A DNA stretch of 64,000 bases, taken from assembly GCA_036015235.1 (NCBI GenBank), contig CP107926.1, positions 992,001 to 1,056,000 on the forward strand. Direction: 5' to 3'. A model generated the notes under the pieces. It did no database searches and was not told the DNA's origin. It saw only the letters and a list, made by a program, of their open reading frames with translations. Below are positions 20,801 through 30,277 of this stretch, piece after piece. The stretch comes from Streptomyces sp. NBC_00433 (GTDB taxonomy: Bacteria > Actinomycetota > Actinomycetes > Streptomycetales > Streptomycetaceae). The stretch's first letter is position 1; the number at the start of each line of letters is the position of its first letter. The position numbers and the translations under genes were made by a program.

Positions 20801-23722
20801 CCGGACGCGGTCGAGCGGGTCATCGAGGTGTGGCGCGAGCGCGGCCGCCGGTCGGTCAAGCTGCGCAACCGGCACGCCTTCCACTCGGCCGAACTGGACG
20901 GCAGACTCGGCGAATACGCCGAGGTGGCCCGGCAGGTCAGCTATCACCCGCCCACGATCCCGATCCTGTCCAACGTCACCGGCGGCCTGGCAGGCGAGGG
21001 GGACCTGCGCTCCGCCGACTACTGGATGCGGCACGCCAGGGGCGAGGTGAGGTTCCTGCCCTGCGTCAACTCCCTTGCCCAGCTGGGCGCCAGGACCTTC
21101 CTGGAGATCGGCCCCGGACGGGCGCTGACCACGCTGACGGCGCAGAGCCTCCCCACCCCGGTGGTCGCGCTGTCGCTGCTGCGCCGCGACCTGCCGGAGA
21201 TGGCCAGCGTGCTGCCGGCACTCGGCGAACTGTCGTCGCGCGGCCTCCCGGTGGACTGGCGGGCCGTCTTCGGCGAGACCGCGGGGCCCTTCGCGGAGCT
21301 GCCCACCTACGCGTTCGACCGGCGGCGCTACTGGCTGCGGCCCGAGTCGCCGGTGGCCGCGACGGGACTCGGCTTCGTCGCCGCCGACCACCCGGTGCTG
21401 ACCGCCCGGATGGAACTGGCGGACAGCGGCACGGTGATCTGGTCGGGGTCGGTCTCCCGCGGCGCCCCCGGCTGGCTGGCCGACCACGCGGTGGGCGGCG
21501 CGGTGCTGGCACCGGGCACCCTCTTCGCGGAGCTGGCGCTGCGCGCCTGCGCCGACCTCCGGCTGAACACCGTGCGGGAGTTGGTGGTCCTCGCTCCGCT
21601 GGCGCTGCCCGAGCGGGGCAGGACGACCGTCCAGGTGGTCGCCCAGCCGACCGGTGAGGTGGTGGTCTCCGCCCGCGCCGACGAGCCGGGGGCGCCGTGG
21701 GTGGTGCACGCCAGGGCGCAGGTTGTCGCGGCGGACCCGGGGGACCCGCTGAAGCTGGTGGCCTGGCCGCCGCCCGGCGCGGTGCCGATCGACCCGGCGG
21801 GGGCGTACGACCGGCTGGCGGAGCAGGGGTACGACTACGGGCCGGCCTTCCGCGGGCTGCGCGCGCTGTGGCGCGACGGCGACGACGTCTTCGCCGAGAT
21901 CGCGGCCGAGGTCGACACGACCGGCTACGGACTGCATCCGGCGCTGCTGGACGGGGCCTTGCAGGCGTGGCTGGTGGGTACCGGCCGCGGCGGCACGGAC
22001 GTCCCCTTCGCCTGGGAGGACGTGGTGCTGCACCGGGCCGGGGCCGACGGCCTGCGGGTCCGGCTGTCCCCCGCGGGCCAGGACGGCGTGTCGGTCGCGG
22101 TGTGCGACCGGGCGGGCCGCCCGGTGCTGACCGCGGGGTCGGTACGGCTGCGGCCGATGTCGGAGTCCGCGGGCCGGCTGCGGGAACTGGCCTGGTCGCC
22201 GCTGACCTCGGCGCCCGCCGCCGCCGTGTCGGAAGCCGGCGTCGCGGTGCTCGACGGCTTCTCCACGGCTGCGGACGTGGTCCCCTCGGCTGCGGACGTG
22301 GTCTCCTCGGTGCACGCGGCGACGCGGACGGTACTGGAGGCGTTGCAGGCGCCGACGGCCCGGCGGCTGGTGATCGTGACGCGCGGCGCGGTCGGGCTGC
22401 CGGGCGAGGACGTACCGGACCTGGCGGGCGCCGCGGTGTGGGGCCTGGTGCGGTCCGCGCAGGCCGAACAGCCGGGCAGATTCCTCCTGGTGGACACCGA
22501 CGGCGAACTGGACCTGCCCGCCGTCCTGGCCGCCGGGCAGCCGCAGCTGCTGATCAGGGCCGGGGTGCCTTACGCGGCCCAACTGGCCCCGCTGACAGGG
22601 GCGTCGGCGGGCGATTCCCCCTTCGGGCCCGAGGGGACGGTGCTGGTCACCGGCGGCACCAGCGGCCTCGGCGCGCTCTTCGCCCGGCACCTGGTGGTGG
22701 AGCACGGTGTGCGCCGGCTGGTGCTGGCCAGCAGGCGCGGCCCCGCCGCACCGGAAGCGGCCGCGCTGCGAGCGGAGTTGACGGGGCTGGGCGCCGCGGT
22801 CGAGATCGTGGCCTGCGACGTGTCCGACCGGGCAGCCGTATCCGCTCTGGTGACACCGGAGTTGACCGCGGTGGTGCACGCGGCCGGCGTACTGGACGAC
22901 GGGGTGCTCGGGTCGCTGACACCGCCCCGGCTGGCCGCGGTGCTCGCCGCCAAGGCGGACGCCGCGTGGCATCTGCACGAGGCGACACGAGAGTTGGACC
23001 TGACCGCCTTCGTGCTCTTCTCCTCGGTGGCCGGCACGCTCGGCTCCGCCGGGCAGGCCAACTACGCCGCCGCGAACGCGTTCCTGGACGGGCTGGCCGC
23101 GCACCGCAGGGCCGCCGGGCTCCCCGCGGTGTCCATCGCCTGGGGCCTGTGGGCGGGACAGGGCGGCATGACCGAGCACCTGCGCGACGCGGACCTGGCG
23201 CGGCTGCGCGACCGGGGACTCGCCGCGATCTCCGAATCCGACGGCCTGGCGATGTTCGACGCCGCCCTGACCGCGCCGCGCGCGCGGGTGACCGCGGTGA
23301 CGCTCCGCCCGCCCGCCCCGCCGAACCGCCAGGACGACGCCCTGCGACTGCGCCAGGAGCTGGCCGGCCTCGACCCGGACGAGCAGCGGCAGCGCGTGGG
23401 GGACCTGGTGAACCGCAAGCTGGCCGCGGTGCTCGGCCACACGGACGGCCGGCTGCTCGAAGCGGACCGCAACTTCCGCGACCTGGGCGTCGACTCCCTC
23501 ACCGCCATCGAGCTGCGCAATGCCCTCGCGCCGCTGACCGACACACCGCTGCCGGCCACGGCGGTCTTCGACCACCCGACGCCCGCGGCGCTCACCGACC
23601 ACATACACCGAATCCTCGTCGCGCCGGAGCCTGACGCGCGGCCGGGCCGGAAGGAGCTGATCGAGACGATGGACACAGAAGAGCTGATCGCGGCCGCCCT
23701 GGGTGAGGGTGGTCCGCGATGA
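11801..23722 (+). CDS. Type I modular PKS: KSQ-ACP / KS-AT-DH-KR-ACP / KS-AT-DH-KR-ACP
   Basis: 3973 residues. The loading part is a KSQ domain (Cys replaced by Gln151 in DTGQSSSL) followed, after leftover linker only, by an ACP (Ser585); it has no AT. Module 1: KS (Cys817), AT with GTSQGE (Ser1263) and FASH (1358-1361), which suggests methylmalonyl-CoA, DH (His1562, Asp1716), KR (GGTGGLG near 1975, LDD 2055-2057, Tyr2111) and ACP (Ser2264). Module 2: KS (Cys2484), AT with GHSFGE (Ser2929) and HAFH (3025-3028), which suggests malonyl-CoA, DH (His3229, Asp3384), KR (GGTSGLG near 3618, Tyr3755) and ACP (Ser3899). All catalytic residues look intact and both KRs are B-type. A C-terminal docking helix ([13 protein letters not shown]) ends the protein; no thioesterase. 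GAGGAG lies 7 bases before ATG 11801. Predicted product on module 2 is a 4-methylhexa-2,4-dienoyl chain. Confidence 0.95.
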   Translation: MTDGFAIIGMAARLPRANGPAEFWRLLVSGTDAVTDPPQGRPTARRGAFLDDITGFDAGFFGVFPREAAAMDPHQRLILELGWEALEQARLTAARLEGTQTGVFVAAPGEAAPASAPDPYTFTGRQRGMAANRLSYALGLNGPSLTVDTGQSSSLVAVHLAVQSLRGGECDLAIAGGASLMVAPDTGNGLAEMGVLSPDARCHVFDSRANGFVRGEGGGLVVLKRLADALADGDPIAAVVAGSAVNNDGRTEGLTTPSAAAQQALLERACRQAGIDPGAVQYVELHGTGTAVGDPVEAAALGAALGTAPTRTAPLLVGSVKTNIGHLEAAAGIAGLLKTVLSLRNRHVPASLHFVEPNPAIPLAELNLAVNTASRPWPEGPAVAGVSSFGLGGTNCHVVLTEAPPAPAPPAPSGLPVVPWVLSAKTPEALRAQALRLLDQAAGADPVDVGFSLATTRTAFPVRAVAFGRDRLELESALRALAGGELPAVAGSATEPLSAMAAGFVAGGEVDWSAVFTGSGARPVDLPTYAFDRQAAGAATPTVAAPSPGGDLIGVVRTEVAAQLGHGDPGAVPRERSFKDLGFGSLSAVDLAERLSAALGRQVEPTAVFDFPTPAALAAHLAEHAADDRAADEAPTAERPRPARTARPADDDPIAIVGIGCRYPGGIASAADLWDVAAAGRDVISAFPTDRGWDLAALYDPDPDRAGTTYVREGGFLTDVAGFDAGFFGISPGEALAMDPQQRLLLEVAWEALENAGVDPRSLAGSRTGTFVGMYGWDSSESVEGYRITGGLSGVASGRVAYALGLEGPAVTVDTACSSSLVAMHLACGSLRSGESDLVLAGGASVMATPRVFLEFARQRGLSPDARCKSFAAAADGTAWAEGVGVVVLERLSDARRNGHEVLALVRGSAMNQDGASNGLTAPNGPSQQRVIQAALADAGLLAADVDVVEAHGTGTALGDPIEAQAVLATYGQGRPRGRHLLLGSLKSNIGHTQAAAGLAGVIKMVAAMRHGIVPATLHVDAPSPHVDWSSGAVRLATGAEDWPDTGQPRRAGVSSFGISGTNAHVVLEQAPVQPAPPRGGPRWPAVPWVLSARTEDALRGQAERLLAHAGPYDPADIGRSLATARSRFEHRAVVVGADRADMLAGLSAVAAGLPAANVTYGRAEDDPGRTAFVFPGHGIQWLGMAAELLDSAPVFAARMAECARIIDPLVDWSLLDTVRECADDSWLARVDIVQPALFAVLVSLAELWRSLGVRPDAVVGTSQGEVAAACVAGALSLDDACRLIVARARLIAEQLPGAIVSVGAPESAVAGRLLPGLSIAGVNGPGGTTVAGPADVLADFIAELRAAEVPVRIVTPFASHSPLVDPLEGDFADLAAFVRPTAASVPVYSSVTGGTIAGEELTGAYWYRNCREPVAFQRSVEALLADGFTHFVECSPHPALGIHIEQTAELAGRTVTVVGSLRRDEGGPARLLASAAERYVRGGEVTWGPVFGGARQVPLPTYAFDRTRYWLEPKPHTDAAALGLTAAEHPLVGAVAELPDTGAVLLTGRLSLATHGWLADHAAAGAVLLPATAFVELALRAGAEAGRESLRELVIHSPLVLPEQGGVDVRVVEDDGEVAIHSRGDGEWVTHARGELAAGEPAAPRPLPAEWPPAAAAAVGLDDAYQRLAERGYAYGPAFRGLRALWRQGDEVFAEVALPEGTDPAGFGLHPALLDAALHAALLTVAGQGVALPFAWADVRLLATGATALRVVITPSGPDEISLAAYDGSGRPVCTAGGVVLRRLSREQQAAVSRAGQAAAHRLLEVAWPPLARPRAIPVSVGGWDELDRGAPLPNVVVLDGAFGSDTAGFDTVAETHAAAHHMLGVLQDWLADERSADSVLLIATRGAVQPAGEGPPDPVAAAVWGLVRAAQAEAPGRFVLVDTDGEVDVATVVASGEPQVMIRSGVLRAARLAPVRDSGAGGFDTSGPVLITGGTGGLGSALARHLVTRHGVRKVLLASRQGPDAPGARELVSELVELGATAQVVRCDVTDRDAVGRLVTPELATVIHAAGVLDDGVVEALTPDRMDTVLRPKADAAWYLHEATERTGATLVLFSSVLAVSGGPGQANYGAANAFLDALAAARHDRGLPTLSIGWGLWDRGAGMAEQLGEADLARLRRRGLTELPVGTGLALFDAALAQHRPHVVAMAVDRAALQASAGIGELPAVMRDLAPARQQEAPATAVSASADLLTLTRSAAAVLLGRGDGGQIDPDRNFRDLGFDSLLAVELRNRLKTATGMTLPAGVVFDYPTPAALAGYLRDRADGRGDVAQERPAAVADGADPIVVVGMSCRFPGGIDSPEDLWEAVLEGRDAIGDFPTDRGWQVGGLTTRQGGFLADAGAFDAGFFGINPHEAAAMDPQQRLLLEVGWEAVERAGIAPESLAGSRTGVFAGIMAQEYGAGADDAAAGTEGYRLIGSQGSVASGRVAYALGLEGPAVTVDTACSSSLVAVHLAARSLWSDECDLALVGAATVIATPRVFVEFARQGGLGADGRCKSFGAGADGTGWSEGAGMLVLERMSRARERGHRVLAVIRGSAVNQDGASNGLTAPNGPSQQRVIRAALAAAGLSTVDVDVLEAHGTGTVLGDPIEAEAVLATYGQGRPADRPLLLGSVKSNLGHTQAAAGVAGMIKMIGALNRGVVPPTLHADPPTSAVDWSSGAVALATEPVGWPQTGRPRRAGVSAFGISGTNAHVILEQPPAQAESAAEDRDWPVLPWVLSARTEPALRGQAARLLAHLRADEDLDPAAVATALVATRSRLPHRTVVTGADRAELLERLAEAAQAEPAEQVSGPVVFLFPGHGSQYARMGATLHAEFPAFATALDEVLAALDANLDRPLAELLFAAKGTPEAAVLQDRTEFTQPALFAIEVALFRLVESFGLRPDYLLGHSFGELAAAHVAGILTLPDAARLIAARGRAMGALPPGVMVQIQASADEIEPTLEPGVSIAALNAPEATVISGTPDAVERVIEVWRERGRRSVKLRNRHAFHSAELDGRLGEYAEVARQVSYHPPTIPILSNVTGGLAGEGDLRSADYWMRHARGEVRFLPCVNSLAQLGARTFLEIGPGRALTTLTAQSLPTPVVALSLLRRDLPEMASVLPALGELSSRGLPVDWRAVFGETAGPFAELPTYAFDRRRYWLRPESPVAATGLGFVAADHPVLTARMELADSGTVIWSGSVSRGAPGWLADHAVGGAVLAPGTLFAELALRACADLRLNTVRELVVLAPLALPERGRTTVQVVAQPTGEVVVSARADEPGAPWVVHARAQVVAADPGDPLKLVAWPPPGAVPIDPAGAYDRLAEQGYDYGPAFRGLRALWRDGDDVFAEIAAEVDTTGYGLHPALLDGALQAWLVGTGRGGTDVPFAWEDVVLHRAGADGLRVRLSPAGQDGVSVAVCDRAGRPVLTAGSVRLRPMSESAGRLRELAWSPLTSAPAAAVSEAGVAVLDGFSTAADVVPSAADVVSSVHAATRTVLEALQAPTARRLVIVTRGAVGLPGEDVPDLAGAAVWGLVRSAQAEQPGRFLLVDTDGELDLPAVLAAGQPQLLIRAGVPYAAQLAPLTGASAGDSPFGPEGTVLVTGGTSGLGALFARHLVVEHGVRRLVLASRRGPAAPEAAALRAELTGLGAAVEIVACDVSDRAAVSALVTPELTAVVHAAGVLDDGVLGSLTPPRLAAVLAAKADAAWHLHEATRELDLTAFVLFSSVAGTLGSAGQANYAAANAFLDGLAAHRRAAGLPAVSIAWGLWAGQGGMTEHLRDADLARLRDRGLAAISESDGLAMFDAALTAPRARVTAVTLRPPAPPNRQDDALRLRQELAGLDPDEQRQRVGDLVNRKLAAVLGHTDGRLLEADRNFRDLGVDSLTAIELRNALAPLTDTPLPATAVFDHPTPAALTDHIHRILVAPEPDARPGRKELIETMDTEELIAAALGEGGPR

Positions 23723-23952
23723 TCGGCTGGCTTCCGAGGGCGCAGATCCCGTCAGGGCGGCCGGTGGGTCCCGGCAACCGCACCCAGCCCGCCTCCTACC
23801 GGCGTGACCAGGCCTTCCTCATCGCCCTGTGGCAGATCCTGGTCTCCATGGGCACCCCGTTCGTGCCGCCGCCGGTCTATGACGACGACCCGGACGACGC
23901 GTACGATGCCGGCGGGGGCTCCGGCGGCTCCGGGCGGAGTGGCGCCCGATGA
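23719..23952 (+). CDS. Small protein of unknown function between two PKS genes
   Basis: 77 residues, not recognised. Its ATG overlaps the stop of the large PKS (ATGA) and its stop overlaps the start of the KS-ACP gene (ATGA), so it is framed exactly as a translated operon member. The middle has a hydrophobic stretch ([17 protein letters not shown]) followed by [14 protein letters not shown] and a Gly/Ser-rich tail. It has no ACP serine motif or other catalytic signature I can see. It could be a helper for the docking of the two PKS proteins or for acyl transfer, but nothing in the sequence proves this. Confidence 0.75.
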   Translation: MIGWLPRAQIPSGRPVGPGNRTQPASYRRDQAFLIALWQILVSMGTPFVPPPVYDDDPDDAYDAGGGSGGSGRSGAR

Positions 23953-26009
23953 GCGAGGACACCGAAGCCAGGCTGGTGGCGGCGCTGCGCGAGTCGCTGA
24001 AGGAGATCGAGCGGCTGCGCGGGAGGAGCCGCGGCGGCGACGACCCGGTCGCGATCGTGGGCATCGGCTGCCGCTTCCCCGGGGGCGCCGCTTCGCCGGC
24101 CGCCCTGTGGGACGTGGTCGCCGAGGGCCGCGACGTGATCTCGGGCTTTCCCGCCGACCGGGGCTGGGACCTGGACGGCGTCTACGACCCCGATCCGGAC
24201 CGCCCCGGTACGACGTATGTGCGCGACGGCGGGTTCGTGGCCGGTGCGACGGACTTCGACGCGGAATTCTTCGGGATCACCCCCGGCGAGGCCGTGGCGA
24301 TGGATCCGCAGCAGCGGCTGGTGCTCGAAGTCGCCTGGGAGGCGCTGGAGAACGCCGGCATCGACCCGCACTCCCTCGCCGGCAGCGCGACCGGGGTCTT
24401 CGTCGGCCACATGGCGCAGGAGTACGGGCAGGGCGTCGCCGAGGCCGGGGCCGAGGGCTACCGGCTGACCGGCACGGCGGGCAGCCTGGTCTCCGGCCGC
24501 CTCTCCTACACGCTGGGCCTGGAGGGTCCGGCGGTGACCCTCGACACGGCGTGCTCGTCGTCGCTGGTCGCGGTGCACCTGGCGTGCGGATCGCTGCGGT
24601 CCGGCGAGTCGGACCTGGTGCTGGCGGGCGGCGCGACCGTCATGGCGACGCCCCGGGGCTTCGTGGACATGGCCCGGCAGCACGGCCTCGCGCCGGACGG
24701 CCGGTGCAAGTCCTTCGCCGCCGCGGCGGACGGCACCGGGTGGGCCGAGGGCGTCGGCGTACTGGTGCTGGAGCGGTTGTCCGACGCGCGGGCGCACGGG
24801 CATCCGGTGCTGGCGCTGGTACGCGGCAGCGCGGTGAACCAGGACGGCGCCTCCAACGGGCTGACCGCGCCCAACGGCCCCGCCCAGCAACGGGTGATCC
24901 AGGCCGCCCTCGCCGACGCCGGACTGTCCGCGGCGGATGTGGACGTGGTGGAGGCGCACGGCACCGGGACGGTGCTCGGCGACCCGATCGAGGCGCAGGC
25001 GGTGCTGGCCACCTACGGACAGGGGCGGCCCGCGGACCGGCCGGTGTGGCTGGGGTCGCTGAAGTCGAACATCGGGCACACGCAGGCCGCCGCGGGCGTC
25101 GCGGGGATGATCAAGGTGGTCGAGGCGATGCGCCGGGGCGTGGTGCCCGTGACGCTGCACGTCGACGCGCCGAGTCCGCATGTCGACTGGTCGACCGGCC
25201 GGGTGGCGCTGGCGACCGGGCCGCGGAGCTGGCCGGAGACCGGACGGCCGCGCCGGGCCGCGGTGTCCGCGTTCGGCATCGCCGGGACCAACGCCCATGT
25301 CGTCGTCGAACAGGCGCCGCCGGCGGCCGAGGAGCCCCGGCGGCCGATGCCCGCGGTGCCGTGGGTGCTCTCGGCGAAGAGTCCGGCCGCGCTGGCCGCA
25401 CAGGCCGCCCGGCTGCTCGCGCTGCTGGAGGGCGCGGACGTCGACCCGGCGGACGTCGGGCTCACCCTGCTGACCCGGGCGCGGTTCGCGCACCGGGCCG
25501 TCGTGCTCGGCGCGGACCTGGACGAACTCCTGGCGAATCTGCGGACGTTGGCCCGCACACCAGAGCCGGGCACCGTGATCGGGCGGACCGCGCTGCGCGG
25601 CCTCGCCGAGCGCTTCGCGGGCGGCGGCACCGTCGACTGGGCGGCCGTCTTCACCGGTTCCGGCGCCCGGCGGATCGACCTGCCCACGTATCCCTTCGCC
25701 CGGCAGCGCTTCTGGTCGGCGCCGGTGACGGCGAAAGCCGCGGTGGAAGCCGCACCCGGCCCCGCTCCCGCCGCCGCGGTGCCCGCGGGCGACAGCGTCA
25801 GCACCGTACGCACCGCCGTCGGCGACATCCTCGCCGAATGCGGCCCGCTCGACCTCGACGACGACATCTTCGCGCACGGGCTGAACTCGCTGTCGGCGGT
25901 GGAGCTGCGAGGCCGGCTGCAGGCGCTGGCCGACGTGCGGATCAGCCTGACGGACATCTTCGACAACCCGACCATCCGCTCGCTGGCCAAGTTCTTGGAC
26001 GAGCGCTGA
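23949..26009 (+). CDS. Type I PKS module KS-ACP lacking an acyltransferase
   Basis: 686 residues. An N-terminal coiled-coil docking helix ([20 protein letters not shown]) is followed by a complete KS (Cys202 in [28 protein letters not shown]). The KS-AT linker and the post-AT linker ([25 protein letters not shown]) are present, but the AT between them is gone. The ACP (Ser647 in [11 protein letters not shown]) ends the protein. There is no reductive domain or thioesterase. With a free acyltransferase two genes downstream it could add one unreduced malonyl unit, or it could only pass the chain to the type II system. The docking helix fits the C-terminal helix of the large PKS. Confidence 0.93.
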   Translation: MSEDTEARLVAALRESLKEIERLRGRSRGGDDPVAIVGIGCRFPGGAASPAALWDVVAEGRDVISGFPADRGWDLDGVYDPDPDRPGTTYVRDGGFVAGATDFDAEFFGITPGEAVAMDPQQRLVLEVAWEALENAGIDPHSLAGSATGVFVGHMAQEYGQGVAEAGAEGYRLTGTAGSLVSGRLSYTLGLEGPAVTLDTACSSSLVAVHLACGSLRSGESDLVLAGGATVMATPRGFVDMARQHGLAPDGRCKSFAAAADGTGWAEGVGVLVLERLSDARAHGHPVLALVRGSAVNQDGASNGLTAPNGPAQQRVIQAALADAGLSAADVDVVEAHGTGTVLGDPIEAQAVLATYGQGRPADRPVWLGSLKSNIGHTQAAAGVAGMIKVVEAMRRGVVPVTLHVDAPSPHVDWSTGRVALATGPRSWPETGRPRRAAVSAFGIAGTNAHVVVEQAPPAAEEPRRPMPAVPWVLSAKSPAALAAQAARLLALLEGADVDPADVGLTLLTRARFAHRAVVLGADLDELLANLRTLARTPEPGTVIGRTALRGLAERFAGGGTVDWAAVFTGSGARRIDLPTYPFARQRFWSAPVTAKAAVEAAPGPAPAAAVPAGDSVSTVRTAVGDILAECGPLDLDDDIFAHGLNSLSAVELRGRLQALADVRISLTDIFDNPTIRSLAKFLDER

Positions 26010-26026
26010 CAGTCCCGGAGGCTCCG

Positions 26027-26953
26027 ATGCCCATCGATCCCGTTGCCGCTCTCGGCTTCGACCAGTTCGTGCCGCCCATGACGGTGAACCGGCGCTCGCC
26101 GCGCGAGGTGTTCGTCACCGACCACGCCCGGATCGGCCCCGACGAATTCGCCATCGCCGTACGGGTGGCGCACGACCACCCGCTGTGGTCCGACCAGCGG
26201 GCGCCCTGGCACGACCCGGTGGCGATGACCGAGGCCTTCCGGCAGGCCTTCGTCGTGGCACGGCACGAATACCTCGACGTGCAGCGGGGCACCCCGTCCG
26301 CCGTACAGCAAGTGACCCTGGACGTGTGGGAGTTGGACGCCTTCCGGGCCGACGGCGAAACACCGCTGCAAGGCGTCGTCAAGGTCCGGGTCACGCAGAC
26401 CGACAGCACCTTCGACATCGCGGGCGACTTCCTCGTCGGCGGGGTGCGGGCCATGTCGCTCTCGTTCGGCAGCATCCTCTTCCCCCGCGAGTCCTACCAC
26501 GAGATCCGGGACTACCAGCGGTCCCGGCGGGCGCTGGACGCGGGCAGCGTGCCCGACGCCAAGCCGATCGACCCCGAGCTGGTCGGGCGGCGCGACCGCG
26601 GCAACGTCGTGATCGGGCCCGCCGTGCGGCCCGACCGCTATCCGCTGCTGGTGGACCGGACCCACCCGTCCTTCTTCGACCGCGACTACGACCACATCCC
26701 CGCGTCGCTGCTCATCGAGGCCATGCGGCAGTCCGCGCTGCGCAGCGCGGCGGAGGCGGGCCTGTGCGCGGGCGACGCGGCCCTGACGCGGGCCGAGTTG
26801 GACTTCGGCATCTTCGTGGAGATCGACGTGCCCGCCGAATGCGCGGTGTCGGTGACCGGGCGCCCCGGCGGGGTGTCCGCGTCGATCGGCATCGACCAGG
26901 CAGGCGTGCGCGTCGCGAGCGGAACGCTGGAACTGACCGAACTGAGCGCGTGA
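26027..26953 (+). CDS. AfsA/ScbA-like hotdog protein (gamma-butyrolactone synthase family)
   Basis: 308 residues with two AfsA-type hotdog repeats (about 30-150 and 195-300); typical stretches are HYDHIPASLLIEAMRQ-like DYDHIPASLLIEAMRQ and VTDHARIGPDEFAIAV. AfsA condenses a beta-ketoacyl chain with dihydroxyacetone phosphate to start butyrolactone signal synthesis. Here the gene sits inside a PKS operon, 17 bases after the KS-ACP gene with CGGAGG 5 bases from ATG 26027, so it may either make a signal or act on the polyketide chain. No butyrolactone receptor gene is visible in the window. Confidence 0.88.
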   Translation: MPIDPVAALGFDQFVPPMTVNRRSPREVFVTDHARIGPDEFAIAVRVAHDHPLWSDQRAPWHDPVAMTEAFRQAFVVARHEYLDVQRGTPSAVQQVTLDVWELDAFRADGETPLQGVVKVRVTQTDSTFDIAGDFLVGGVRAMSLSFGSILFPRESYHEIRDYQRSRRALDAGSVPDAKPIDPELVGRRDRGNVVIGPAVRPDRYPLLVDRTHPSFFDRDYDHIPASLLIEAMRQSALRSAAEAGLCAGDAALTRAELDFGIFVEIDVPAECAVSVTGRPGGVSASIGIDQAGVRVASGTLELTELSA

Positions 26954-26979
26954 CCGGACCGGCAAGGGGTGTGGGTTCC

Positions 26980-27972
26980 ATGGGCGAACGACGCGACGTC
27001 GCGCTGGTCTTTCCCGGCCAGGGCGCGCAACAACCGAGGATGGGCGCCGACTTGTACGGCGCCGAGCCGGTCTTCACCGCCGTGATGGACGACTTCTTCA
27101 GCGCGGCGGGCACCGAGGGGAAGCGGCTGCGCGACGACTGGCTGGCCGAGGACCCGGGCCCGGACTTCGACGACTGCCGCCGGGCGCAGCCGCTGCTCTT
27201 CGCCGTCGGCGCCTCCCTGGCCTTCGCGGTGATCGCCCGGGGCCTGCGGCCGGCGGTCCTGGTCGGACACAGCGTCGGCGAACTGGCCGCGGCCGCCGTC
27301 GCCGGGGTCTTCAGCGTCGCCGACGGCAGCCGGGTGATGGCGGCGCGGACCACCGCGATGGCGGCCACGGAACCGGGCGGGATGCTCGCGGTCGCCGCCG
27401 GGGCCGACCGTGTCCGCGAGGTGCTCGGCGGCGACCTCGCCGGGCGAGGCCTGGCGGTCGCGGCCGTCAACAGCCCTTTCCAGACAGTGCTTTCGGGTGC
27501 GACGGCGCCGCTGCTCGCCGCCGAGCGGACCCTGGCGGCCGAGGTGGTCGCGTGCCGTCCGGTGAAGGCCTTGCAGGCCTTCCACAGCCCGCTGTGCGCC
27601 GGTGCGGCGGCCCGGTTCTGCGAAGAGCTGCACCGCGTCCGGCTGCGCCCGCCCGCCGTCACGATCCGCTCGACCTCCACCGCCCGGGACGTGACCGACG
27701 CCGAGTCGGTCACCCCGGAATTCTGGGCGGCGCAACTGACCGGTCCTGTGCTCTTCTGGCCCGCGGTGGACGGCCTGCTGGACTCCGGCAACCGCGTCTT
27801 CCTCGAAGCGGGCCCGAAGGGCGGTTGCGCGGCGGCGCTGCGGCTGCATCCCACAGTCCAGTCCGGCGCGAACGTGGTGGTCTCGCTGCTGCCGGCGGCG
27901 CCGGGGGCCGCGGGGGAAGGGCGCCGCGTCTTCGAGGAGTCCGTCGCCGCCGCGCTGGCGCTGGCCGGCTGA
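26980..27972 (+). CDS. Discrete malonyl-CoA:ACP acyltransferase (trans-AT)
   Basis: 330 residues, FabD-like. It has LVFPGQGAQQPRMG near the start, the nucleophile Ser98 in GHSVGELAAA and QAFHSPL where malonyl-specific enzymes have an AFH motif. I take ATG 26980 behind AAGGGG; GTG 26950, which overlaps the stop of the AfsA-like gene (GTGA), is equally in frame and would add 10 residues. The type I proteins contain two modules from which the AT has been lost (loading KSQ-ACP and the KS-ACP protein); this enzyme is the natural candidate to load both, and possibly the type II ACP. Last gene of the PKS operon. Confidence 0.92.
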   Translation: MGERRDVALVFPGQGAQQPRMGADLYGAEPVFTAVMDDFFSAAGTEGKRLRDDWLAEDPGPDFDDCRRAQPLLFAVGASLAFAVIARGLRPAVLVGHSVGELAAAAVAGVFSVADGSRVMAARTTAMAATEPGGMLAVAAGADRVREVLGGDLAGRGLAVAAVNSPFQTVLSGATAPLLAAERTLAAEVVACRPVKALQAFHSPLCAGAAARFCEELHRVRLRPPAVTIRSTSTARDVTDAESVTPEFWAAQLTGPVLFWPAVDGLLDSGNRVFLEAGPKGGCAAALRLHPTVQSGANVVVSLLPAAPGAAGEGRRVFEESVAAALALAG

Positions 27973-28000
27973 CCTGACCCGCGGCACGGGGTATGGCGGG

Positions 28001-28709
28001 TCACACCCCTTCCGGGTCCTCCGCTCTCGCGACCAGCCCGTCGAGGTCCTTGATGACCAGGCTCCGGTAGCCGGCGCTGATCAGCCCGAGGTCCCGCAGC
28101 CGCTTCATCGCGCGCTCCGGGGTCGGTACGGTGGTGCTGACGATCGCCGCCAGTTCCGGTTGCGTCACCGGGGGCCTCCACCTGGACGCCCCCGGCCACC
28201 GGTCGGCCGTGCCCTTCGGCCAGTTCGCACAGCACCGCCGCCAGCCGGGTCGTCACGGGGTTGCCGCCCACGTCGACCCGGTAGCGGGTGGCCCTGCGGA
28301 GCTTGACCGACAGGTAGCGGCTGAGGGCGATGCCCGCCTCGGGGTCGGTTCGCAGGACCCGGAGGAATTCCGTGCCCGCGATCTCCCGCACCAGGGTCCG
28401 GCCGACGCTGACCGCGGTGGCGGACCGCGGACCGGCGTCCAGCACGGTCTGCTCGCCGAGCAGGTCGCCGCCGCCCCTGATCGCCAGCAGCGTGGGGCGG
28501 CCGGAGCGGGTGGTCGCGTGCAGGTTGACGCACCCGTGGAGGAGCAGCAGGACGTGGTGGTCCCGGCCCCCCTCGGACAGCGTCTCGCCGTTGCGGTAGA
28601 CGCGGCGCGAGCCCAGTGCCGGCAGCTCCCCGGACATGGCGGCCGGGGCCATGGCGAGCAGCGAGTCGCGCGGCCATTGCTCGGGCGGAACGCGCGGCCC
28701 GTCGTCCAT
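28001..28709 (-). pseudogene. Crp/Fnr-family regulator, frameshifted
   Basis: The N-terminal part (from ATG 28709, or GTG 28718 behind GAGGG) encodes a cyclic-nucleotide-binding-like domain (LLLHGCVNLHA, LLAIRGGGDLLGEQTV). The frame is lost at a run of five G on the plus strand (28170-28174). One base less there would join VQVEAP to VTQPELAAIVSTTVP and the rest of a winged helix (ERAMKRLRDLGLISAGYR) that ends at the TGA at 28001-28003. So the gene carries a one-base insertion in a homopolymer, either a true inactivation or a sequencing error. If intact it would make about 235 residues. It lies at the right edge of the PKS locus and converges on the AT gene. Confidence 0.8.
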
Positions 28710-28725
28710 GCTGTCCACGCGGCCC

Positions 28726-28842
28726 TCAGAGCCCCTCGAAGAATCCGTCGTGCGTGTCGTCCCCGTAGTGGCTGTCGTCCAGGTGGTGCGGGGCCGTCCG
28801 GCTGCGGCGGGTCGTCCGGGTGGTTCGCGCCTCCACCGACAT
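28726..28842 (-). CDS. Possible 38-residue small protein upstream of the Crp/Fnr gene
   Basis: ORF of 39 codons from ATG 28842 to TGA 28726-28728. An in-frame TAG lies two codons upstream of the ATG. About 35 of 37 internal codons end in G or C, as in real genes of this genome. The product is basic at the N-terminus (TTRTTRRSR) and rich in His and Asp further on (HHLDDSHYGDDTHDG). Its stop overlaps the GAGGG site of the regulator gene 8 bases downstream, so it could be coupled to it. I see no clear ribosome site and recognise no family. Confidence 0.4.
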   Translation of the reverse strand: MSVEARTTRTTRRSRTAPHHLDDSHYGDDTHDGFFEGL

Positions 28843-28925
28843 GGCCGGCTACCGCGACGGCGACCGGTGGCCGCGCCGCCCGCAGGGTGGTGGTCTGGCG
28901 GCACCAGGCGGAGCCGGAGTCCTGA

Positions 28926-30158
28926 TCAGCGTCCGGCGGCCTGGCCGCCGGTGCCGAGCCGGCGGTGGCCGTCCGAGGACTGGCCCGCGGCCTGCGGCCG
29001 GTGCGGGCGGCGGGCCGCCGTGCGCTCGATGACCAGGAGGGCCGCGTCGTCGGAGAGCCGCTCGCCCACGTGCTCCATCAGGTCGCGGTGGACGCGGCGC
29101 AGCAGCCCCTCGGGGCCGGAGGCGGGGAAGGAGGCGACCCGTTCCGCGAGCGGGTACATGCCGCCGGTCGGCGAGCGGGCCTCGATCACACCGTCGGTGT
29201 AGAGCAGCAGCAGGTCGCCGGCCTCGAAGGTGAAGGGGTCGGTGCGGCCGCCGCGCTCCGAGGACAGGACGCCCAGGCCCAGCGGCGGCGCGGGAGCACG
29301 GGGGTGCAGGGCGGTGACCTCGTCACCGTGCACCAGCAGGGCGGGCGGGTGCCCGCAGTTGACCATCTCGGCCTGGTGGTCGGTGTCGTGGATGTCGAGC
29401 AGCATGGCGGTCACGAAGTGCTCCCCCGGGTCGCGTACGGCGTCGGCGGACTCGTCGAGGTCCCGGCAGACGCTGTCGTCGACGGCACCGACCAGCTCGG
29501 GCAGGTCGTCGCAGCGGTGAGCGCCCTCGCGGAAGGCGCTCATCACCGTCGACGCCTCGCCGATGGAGGCCAGGCCGTGGCCCCGGACGTCCCCGATGAG
29601 CACCCGGGTGAGGCCGCGGTCGCACCGCACGACGGCGAAGAGGTCCCCGCCGATCTGGGTCTCGTCCTCGGCGGCCAGGTAGAGCCAGGCCACCCCGAGG
29701 GGGCCGACCCGGCGCGGTGGCGGCCGCAGCAGGACGCGCTGCGCGGTCTCGGCCACCGATCGGGCCCGGCTCAGCTCGCGCTCCCGCCGCACCCGCACGT
29801 AGGAGAGGAAGACCACCAGGGCGGAGAGCACCGCGAGCGCGGTGAGCTGCGCCACGTGGTTGGTCGTGCTCAGCCCGCCGTGGAAGACGGAGATGATCAC
29901 CAGGGCGAATTCCGCCGCTCCCCCGACCAGGGCGGTCACCCGCGGTCCGGCGAAGGACGCGGTGAGGGTGGGCGCGATGACCAGCAGCGGGCCCAGATGG
30001 ACACTGGTCCCGACCCAGATGTCCGTCACGCTGATCACCACGATCAGCGCGACCGCGATCACCAGCAGCCCGCGCCCGGTTCGCTCCTCCAGGACGCGGT
30101 CCACCTGTAGCCGGAGCCACCCCATGGAGGGCTTCTGCCCCTTTTGTCGGAGATACAT
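28926..30158 (-). CDS. Membrane-bound PP2C/SpoIIE-type serine phosphatase
   Basis: 410 residues. Four hydrophobic segments (about residues 28-135, e.g. GLLVIAVALIVVISV and LTALAVLSALVVFLSYV) precede a cytosolic PP2C/RsbU domain (GGDLFAVVRCDRG, VLIGDVRGHGLASIGEAS, LLLLYTDGVIEAR, SDDAALLVIER). Such proteins in Streptomyces dephosphorylate anti-anti-sigma factors. The start is uncertain: ATG 30158 gives the full length, ATG 30125 is possible and neither has a good ribosome site. Stands alone; divergent from the lipoprotein gene. Confidence 0.88.
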   Translation of the reverse strand: MYLRQKGQKPSMGWLRLQVDRVLEERTGRGLLVIAVALIVVISVTDIWVGTSVHLGPLLVIAPTLTASFAGPRVTALVGGAAEFALVIISVFHGGLSTTNHVAQLTALAVLSALVVFLSYVRVRRERELSRARSVAETAQRVLLRPPPRRVGPLGVAWLYLAAEDETQIGGDLFAVVRCDRGLTRVLIGDVRGHGLASIGEASTVMSAFREGAHRCDDLPELVGAVDDSVCRDLDESADAVRDPGEHFVTAMLLDIHDTDHQAEMVNCGHPPALLVHGDEVTALHPRAPAPPLGLGVLSSERGGRTDPFTFEAGDLLLLYTDGVIEARSPTGGMYPLAERVASFPASGPEGLLRRVHRDLMEHVGERLSDDAALLVIERTAARRPHRPQAAGQSSDGHRRLGTGGQAAGR

Positions 30159-30263
30159 GCATTGTTCGCCGGTGTGACAGGTGGCGGCGCCCCGCACAGC
30201 GCCCGAGACCGGCCGGCAGGCGCACGCCGGCCGCACCCTCCGCAGGCCGGAGCTGACGCGCCA

Positions 30264-30277
30264 TAGAATGCGCTGCC
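30264..30277 (+). promoter_or_regulatory. -10 box suggesting a leaderless transcript
   Basis: TAGAAT at 30264-30269 ends 8 bases before the ATG at 30278. Transcription starting 7-9 bases after it would begin at or next to the start codon. Confidence 0.5.

Noticed and set aside
19979..23608. 1209-codon antisense frame over module 2
   Set aside because: Same reason; no motif and no ribosome site.
23804..26026. Long plus frame covering the KS-ACP gene and running into the AfsA-like gene
   Set aside because: It reads KS-ACP DNA in the wrong frame; the true frames are proven by KS, ACP and AfsA motifs.
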